NCBI RefSeq assembly: GCF_017161265.1
Contig: NZ_CP031393.1
Location: forward strand, 2,046,001-2,110,000
DNA from: Treponema medium
GTDB taxonomy: Bacteria > Spirochaetota > Spirochaetia > Treponematales > Treponemataceae
Length of the DNA: 64,000 nucleotides
Direction: 5' to 3'
Shown piece after piece: positions 59,520 to 64,000 of this stretch. Numbering within the stretch: position 1 is the first letter of the stretch; every line of letters starts with the position of its first letter. A model generated the notes under the pieces. It was not told where the DNA came from. It ran no database searches and was given only the letters and a program-made list of their open reading frames with translations. Position numbers and translations under genes: made by a program.

Positions 59520-60641
59520 ATGAGTTGTGTTATATTTACCGGCGGCGGTACCGGAGGGCATATATTCCCCGGTATTGCCGTTGCTGAAGTGTTTAAAAGA
59601 GAGACAGGGATACCGATTGTCTGGATAGGTTCCAATAACGGTACCGATCGATCCTATGTATGCAGTGCGGATATCCCTTTTTACGGAATACCGGCAGGAA
59701 AGCTGCGTCGGTATTTCAGTCTTGAAAACCTTATCGATGTGTTTAAAATTATCGGGGGCTTTTTCGCCTCGTTGATTATCCTTTTAAGACTGAAGCCCTG
59801 TTTCGTGTTTTCTAAAGGAGGCTTTGTGTCGGTGCCGCCGTGTGCTGCAGCGCGGTGTCTCAAGATTCCTGTTATTACGCATGAATGTGATTTTTCTCCC
59901 GGACTTGCCACAAAAATAAACACCCGATTTGCCGCTCAAATTTTTGTTTCATACACAAAAACGGCAAGTTTTTTTCCAAATGCAGTGCAGCGTAAAATTA
60001 CCGTTACGGGAAATCCCGTTAGAATGCGTTTTTATGAAGCCAATGTAGATGCAGGAAAAGCATTTATTCAATATACCGGAGATAAGCCGATTCTGTTTAT
60101 ACAGGGAGGAAGCCTCGGTGCACTTCAGATCAATGTATTGGTAGAGCAAACAATTCTCTTTTTAGCAGAGTCTTTTTTTGTTGTGCACCAAACCGGCGCT
60201 CAGCACCGTGCCCAAGGAGAACGAATTAAAAAACGGTTAAAGGAAGAACGGCCTGATTTGAGCGGTCAATATAAACCGTATCCTTTTATCGTTGAGCAAA
60301 TGCCGGATGTCCTCGCTGCCTCCGATCTTGTGATGTCGCGCGCTGGTGCCAATACCATCTGGGAAGCTGCGGCGGCAGGGAAACCGATGCTTTTATTGCC
60401 GCTTGAAAAAGGCAGCAGCCGCGGCGATCAAATTGAAAATGCAGATTTTTTTACCGAACAAGGGGCGGCAATCACCCTTTCCGGTAAAGATACAACGCCG
60501 GACGTGCTTTGCAGCGTATTAACTCGGCTTTTAGAAAATCCTGAAGAGTTACAAGCGATGGCTCAAGCATCGGCGGCTCTTGCCGATGAAAAACCGGCAG
60601 TCAAAATTGCGCATCTTTTACAACAATGGATAACAGAATGA
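59520..60641 (+). CDS. murG: Lipid II synthase MurG
   Basis: A 373-residue GT28 glycosyltransferase with GGTGGHIFPGIAVA at 8-21, SKGGFVSVPPC, TGNPVR, FIQGGSLGALQIN and VMSRAGANTIWEAAAAGKP. It adds N-acetylglucosamine to lipid I on the inner face of the membrane. The ATG at 59520 starts the conserved N-terminal strand but has no ribosome-binding site. cvpA begins in its stop codon (ATGA). Confidence 0.95.
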   Translation: MSCVIFTGGGTGGHIFPGIAVAEVFKRETGIPIVWIGSNNGTDRSYVCSADIPFYGIPAGKLRRYFSLENLIDVFKIIGGFFASLIILLRLKPCFVFSKGGFVSVPPCAAARCLKIPVITHECDFSPGLATKINTRFAAQIFVSYTKTASFFPNAVQRKITVTGNPVRMRFYEANVDAGKAFIQYTGDKPILFIQGGSLGALQINVLVEQTILFLAESFFVVHQTGAQHRAQGERIKKRLKEERPDLSGQYKPYPFIVEQMPDVLAASDLVMSRAGANTIWEAAAAGKPMLLLPLEKGSSRGDQIENADFFTEQGAAITLSGKDTTPDVLCSVLTRLLENPEELQAMAQASAALADEKPAVKIAHLLQQWITE

Positions 60642-61126
60642 GCATAAATATACTTGACATGGTGTTATTGATTATCAGCATTATTGTCATCATTAAAGTT
60701 ACCGTTCGAGGTTTCGTTGATGAGTTTTTTTCAATGGCAGCTTTTTTGCTTGCAATCGCTGTAGCCTTCTGGTTTTACCGTCCGCTTTCTTTGCATACAA
60801 GAGTCAGCGGCCTTTCTCCGACTGCAATGAAACTTATCGCTTTTTTTATGATTTTTATCATAGTCTTTATTGCCGTCAAATTGTTGCAAATGTTGATATC
60901 CGTAGTTTTTGATAATGAAATTTTAAATAGCCTCGACCATGCGCTCGGATTCTTTTTAGGCTTATTTGAAGCATATATTGTCCTTATTATTATAGTAGCC
61001 CTGTTGCAATTACAGCCGCTTTTTAATGTTGATGCACTGATTGCTCATAGTATGATTGTACGGATACTGGTACCGCTTCCGGTAGACAGTGACAATATCC
61101 TACAGATAATCCGAAGCGGCATCTAA
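60638..61126 (+). CDS. CvpA family membrane protein
   Basis: A 162-residue protein with four membrane helices and the CvpA pattern: an N-terminal DMVLLIISIIVIIKVTVRGF and a central LDHALGFFLGLFEAYIVLI. CvpA was named for colicin V production in E. coli; its molecular role is unclear. The ATG at 60638 overlaps the murG stop; an in-frame ATG lies at 60626. Confidence 0.85.
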   Translation: MSINILDMVLLIISIIVIIKVTVRGFVDEFFSMAAFLLAIAVAFWFYRPLSLHTRVSGLSPTAMKLIAFFMIFIIVFIAVKLLQMLISVVFDNEILNSLDHALGFFLGLFEAYIVLIIIVALLQLQPLFNVDALIAHSMIVRILVPLPVDSDNILQIIRSGI

Positions 61127-61292
61127 TGTGCAAAGTACCATGGCAACCGTACTGAAAATATTTGAACGGTTACTTGCCACTTGGGGATGTTCCAAAAGTT
61201 GGTTACTTTCGGGACATCCTCGACGAGTTTAAAATTAAGTCTTTATACAGCAATGACTTAATTTTAAACATCGCATCTAAAGCTTAAGGAAA
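61127..61292. other. Hairpin cluster downstream of cvpA
   Basis: No gene. Three hairpins follow each other: GGCAACCGT/ACGGTTACTTGCC at 61142-61178, GGATGTTCC.AAAAGT/ACTTT.GGGACATCC at 61185-61218, and a perfect 15-bp stem GTTTAAAATTAAGTC (61227-61241) with its complement at 61255-61269. Confidence 0.7.
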
Positions 61293-61383
61293 CTGTCCAA
61301 AAACTGTTTTGCAATCCGCTTTAGCGGATATGACAAATCATTTCCTTACAGAAAAAGCCGATAGGCTTTCAGTTTTTGGACAG
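61293..61383 (-). repeat. Palindromic repeat, family 1 (copy e, 91 bp)
   Basis: Perfect 14-bp arms CTGTCCAAAAACTG and CAGTTTTTGGACAG. The other copies have CTCTAAAA/TTTTAGAG here, so both arms carry compensating changes. Inner hairpins TCCGC-TTTA-GCGGA and AAGCC-GATA-GGCTT are kept. Confidence 0.9.
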
Positions 61384-61404
61384 CCCTATCATTTTTTTTG
61401 AGAA

Positions 61405-61547
61405 GGGCAAACGCATCAGACGAATAAATATAAATCGCAAAGTCAGGAGGTTAGGCAAGTATTTGAACCGCGAAGAGGTTCAATTCTGCTTGAACGGTCT
61501 CCTGATTTTGCGGGGAGATTTAAAAAATGGTCTGATACGATTGCCCT
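61405..61547. repeat. Palindromic repeat, family 2 (copy d, 143 bp)
   Basis: Arms GGGCAAACGCATCAGAC (61405-61421) and GTCTGATACGATTGCCC (61531-61547). The core TTTGAACCGCGAAGAGGTTCAA is shared with copy b. It lies 12 bp before the delta-prime gene and so forms its 5' region. Confidence 0.88.
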
Positions 61548-61559
61548 GAGAGAGGGTAT

Positions 61560-62858
61560 ATGTTTGAAAATGTACTCGGACAGCCGGTTATTCAGTTACT
61601 CAGTGATGAGTTGGAGCAGAGAAAAGTACCGCCGGCATTGCTCTTTTCAGGGCCGGAATCAAGCGGTAAACTGACTGCTGCATTGGAAACGGCGCGTATT
61701 CTTTCATGTGCGACAGATGGTAGCTGGACATGTACTTGTGAATCCTGCAAACGGCATAAAGACTTATCGGCAAGCGATCTGTTAATCCTTGGAACACGGG
61801 ATACCGTGCTTGAAACAAAGGCAGCAGCTCATGCGCTCTGTACGGCAAAGACTACGGCAGCGCGGTACCTTTTTGTCCGAGCCGTACGTAAGCTTACCTC
61901 CCGATTTGATTCCCGGCTGTGGGATACGGATGAATCCCGTTTTGTTAAAGCAGCTCCGATTCTTACTGACATAGAAGAAGCTTTATCTGATCTTATCGGT
62001 CAATATGGTAATATAGAAGCCATATCGGAAGAAGAAGCAAAAAAACTGCAAAAGCAGACTGAAAAAATCACTGACCTTTGCCAAAAATTGCAAGAAGATT
62101 GTATGTATGATATGCTCCCCGTTAATCAAGTACGGAAAGCGTCCGCATGGGTGCGATTAATGCCTGTCGGAAAAAAAAAGGTACTGATTATTGAAAATGC
62201 TGATAAAATGCAAGAATCCGCCCGAAACGCATTTTTAAAAATATTGGAAGAGCCGCCCGAATATACCGTTTTTATTTTAACCACGACGCGCCGTGCTGCC
62301 GTTATCCCGACTATTTTATCCCGTGTGCGGACTTATCTGTTCATTGAACGGGATACGGAACATCAACAGGCCGTGATCGAACGGGTATTCCGCGATCATC
62401 ATTTTTGTACGACGATATCTCCATCGCAGCCGATCCGTATTGTTTCGTACTTACAGAGTTTTTTGCCGGTTGCTCCCGAACATTTTCGGGAAGCTGCTGC
62501 AGTCTTTTGGGAATATTGCTTAAATAGGGGAGAGTGGCAAAAAACATCGTTTACTGTTCTTGCTCAAAAGCTTATGGCTTACCGTGCCGAACATCCTTCA
62601 ACATACGAACCGTCGATTACGGCTGTACTGAAACTGTTGAATAATTGTAAACCGCGCCGAATATATCTGCTTTTTTTAGAAGCGGTTATTGCTTTTTTAC
62701 AGGAGAGTATTCACACAGGCACATGTACACCGCGTGAATTGGAACGCTATGCCAGCGTTTCACAGTTTATTCACACAGCCATGCAATCGGTAGATATTTT
62801 TAACAGCACCCCTCAAGCGGCATTGGAAACACTGAGCGAACAAATCTGTTTAGCTTAG
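61560..62858 (+). CDS. holB: DNA polymerase III delta-prime-like protein
   Basis: A 432-residue clamp-loader-type AAA+ protein: FENVLGQPVIQLLSDEL, P-loop-like GPESSGK (31-37), CTCESCKRH, KKVLIIENADKMQESARNAF, LKILEEPPEYTVFILTT and PTILSRVRTY. Delta-prime helps load the sliding clamp. An extra 80-residue acidic/helical insertion (about 130-210) lies between the P-loop half and the Walker B region, longer than in E. coli HolB. It could be called a DnaX relative, but the C-terminal tau domain is missing. AGAGAGGG precedes the ATG. Confidence 0.82.
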   Translation: MFENVLGQPVIQLLSDELEQRKVPPALLFSGPESSGKLTAALETARILSCATDGSWTCTCESCKRHKDLSASDLLILGTRDTVLETKAAAHALCTAKTTAARYLFVRAVRKLTSRFDSRLWDTDESRFVKAAPILTDIEEALSDLIGQYGNIEAISEEEAKKLQKQTEKITDLCQKLQEDCMYDMLPVNQVRKASAWVRLMPVGKKKVLIIENADKMQESARNAFLKILEEPPEYTVFILTTTRRAAVIPTILSRVRTYLFIERDTEHQQAVIERVFRDHHFCTTISPSQPIRIVSYLQSFLPVAPEHFREAAAVFWEYCLNRGEWQKTSFTVLAQKLMAYRAEHPSTYEPSITAVLKLLNNCKPRRIYLLFLEAVIAFLQESIHTGTCTPRELERYASVSQFIHTAMQSVDIFNSTPQAALETLSEQICLA

Positions 62859-62906
62859 AGCCATTATCAAGATACCCACTTGAAATATTTCTGGTAGTAT
62901 ACATTT

Positions 62907-62942
62907 CACTGTGCAAAATTTTAGTCAAAATTTTGCACAGTG
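62907..62942. terminator. Perfect 16-bp hairpin between convergent genes
   Basis: CACTGTGCAAAATTTT and its exact complement enclose AGTC. It lies between the 3' ends of holB and the cyclase-like gene and may terminate both. It shares the AAAATTTT apex with hairpins at 3946 and 40619. Confidence 0.6.
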
Positions 62943-62948
62943 AGGGTA

Positions 62949-63677
62949 TTATAACCCGAAAGTGTTTGCCGGATTTACACCTGCGTAAAAATATAACGGA
63001 TATTTATCTTCAACAAAAACACCTTTCAACCGCTTTGCCTCTTCCAGCAGTGCCGGAGCATCTTTAGTTACCGTTGTTAAGGCATTAAGGTCTGCAAGTT
63101 TCTTATTGATAATCAATTCCGATTTTTGCGCAAGCCCTTGCAATCGACAGGCAAGATTTATACCGTAACCGACATAATCACGATATTTTAAGGCGGACGC
63201 TTCTGCAGAAATTTCATACTTATATACCTGTTCCATCACTAAGGCGCCGCCAAGCCCTAATTCGGGATATGGCCTAAACAACTCTTCGCCGAGGAACTCA
63301 GTATAGGTTTGAAATACCATAATCGCTTCACCTAGCGTTGTTGGCGTCGTTTCGTCCCAAATAACTAAAGCGCCATCTCCAAGGAGTTTATAGTATGAAC
63401 ATCCATATCCGAATTGGTTTACACAAGATAAAAAGTTTGAAGTAAACGAGGTGATAAGCGAAAACACTGCCTTTTCATCATGTGAACAAAGAAAACTGCT
63501 GAATCCACGTACGTCAACACAAAGGATAAGCGCATGAGGTTTTACATCACCGACATATACGTTATCGAATATATCGACCGGCATCTTTTTTAATCCGGCA
63601 AGAGTTGAAGCATCCAGTTCAACGGATCCGTTTTCAGCATTAGAAAATACCAGGTTATTAAGCGATACTGTATCCAT
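62949..63677 (-). CDS. Class III adenylate/guanylate cyclase-like protein
   Basis: A 242-residue soluble protein with a class III cyclase homology domain: ILCVDVRGFSSF and LLGDGALVIWDE provide the two metal-binding Asp, and DYVGYGINLACRLQ provides the catalytic Asn and Arg. An active cyclase is therefore possible, but substrate selection (ATP or GTP) is not clear. There is no membrane segment or sensor domain beyond about 50 N-terminal residues. I prefer the ATG at 63677 (AGG 4 nt upstream); 63695 is an alternative. Confidence 0.75.
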   Translation of the reverse strand: MDTVSLNNLVFSNAENGSVELDASTLAGLKKMPVDIFDNVYVGDVKPHALILCVDVRGFSSFLCSHDEKAVFSLITSFTSNFLSCVNQFGYGCSYYKLLGDGALVIWDETTPTTLGEAIMVFQTYTEFLGEELFRPYPELGLGGALVMEQVYKYEISAEASALKYRDYVGYGINLACRLQGLAQKSELIINKKLADLNALTTVTKDAPALLEEAKRLKGVFVEDKYPLYFYAGVNPANTFGL

Positions 63678-63772
63678 TTGCCTACAATTTAGCATATTTT
63701 ATTTAAAAAGGCAAGGTAAAAATATTCAGTCTAAAAATTTCTCAATTTTTTGAAACGGAGGTTCCGTCGCTG

Positions 63773-64000
63773 TTAGCTGAGAATCTTTAACAGATATCGC
63801 AGCTCGATACCTGCCCGCTTTAGAAAACCGAGGTCAAGCGAATAGCCCCGTGCTGCATCGGGGAAGTGGCTGTACAGATAGTCACGCTCTGCGAAGAGTT
63901 GTTTCATCGTGTGTTCCGATATCAAGCGCTTACCCTGTAAGTGATCATTCAGTACAGTCAGGGCTTCTGCTTCACCGGTAAGATAGGCATTGAGCGCTTC
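63773..64000 (-). CDS. C-terminus of an unknown protein, start outside window
   Basis: An open frame enters from the right edge and ends at TAA (63775-63773), giving 75 residues: EALNAYLTGEAEALTVLNDH to GIELRYLLKILS. It is helical and charged with no recognised family. It is co-directional with the cyclase-like gene, whose start lies about 95 bp downstream. Confidence 0.55.
   Translation of the reverse strand, partial: EALNAYLTGEAEALTVLNDHLQGKRLISEHTMKQLFAERDYLYSHFPDAARGYSLDLGFLKRAGIELRYLLKILS

Overview
The window looks like chromosomal DNA of a host-associated Treponema (Spirochaetes). The signs are a TPP-riboswitch thiBPQ operon as studied in T. denticola, a roughly 900-residue GreA with a helical-repeat N-terminus, many spirochaete-type lipoproteins, and moderate GC. 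No species can be fixed from sequence alone. No rRNA, tRNA, CRISPR array, prophage or intact transposase gene was found.

Layout. 1-1508: the start of an Ig-like surface lipoprotein gene cut by the window edge, then 900 bp of hairpin-rich repeats. 1509-7061: rqcH and the thiamine operon thiB-thiP-thiQ behind a TPP riboswitch. 7321-15292: a DUF4349 lipoprotein, an unknown protein, an orphan sugar-type binding lipoprotein, an 853-residue lipoprotein followed by a GT2 glycosyltransferase, and a decayed prenyl-synthase fragment. 15350-20899: a MATE exporter, an AbgT transporter, and a DUF1538 membrane protein paired with a tandem P-II-like protein. 20963-31179: housekeeping genes (rsmG, birA, a DEDDh exonuclease, a phosphohexomutase, PBP1, dCMP deaminase, exonuclease III, a hypoxanthine-DNA glycosylase). 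31215-37281: a VWA membrane protein, greA and a TPR protein. 37424-45605: miaA, mazG and a methyltransferase on the minus strand, then folP-cdaA-cdaR-acpS-DUF2225-truA on the plus strand. 45740-47068: TPM and LemA. 47276-56227: four ABC half-exporters arranged symmetrically around a TetR regulator (A1-B1-tetR-B2-A2). 56275-64000: a GntR gene broken by a repeat insertion, ruvA, an IMPACT-family gene, folD, murG, cvpA, a DNA polymerase III delta-prime-like gene, a class III cyclase-like protein and the end of an unknown gene.

The outstanding feature is the density of small palindromic repeats, in at least five families plus minimal hairpins, in nearly every gap between transcription units. Within a family the copies differ in sequence, but both arms of the palindrome change together. 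Many unrelated hairpins share the apex CATCCGTG while their arms differ. These elements supply the stop codons of three genes, form the P3 stem of the TPP riboswitch, separate thiP from thiQ, occupy every gap of the ABC cluster and interrupt a gntR gene. This points to an active process that makes or maintains palindromes, or to selection on RNA structure.
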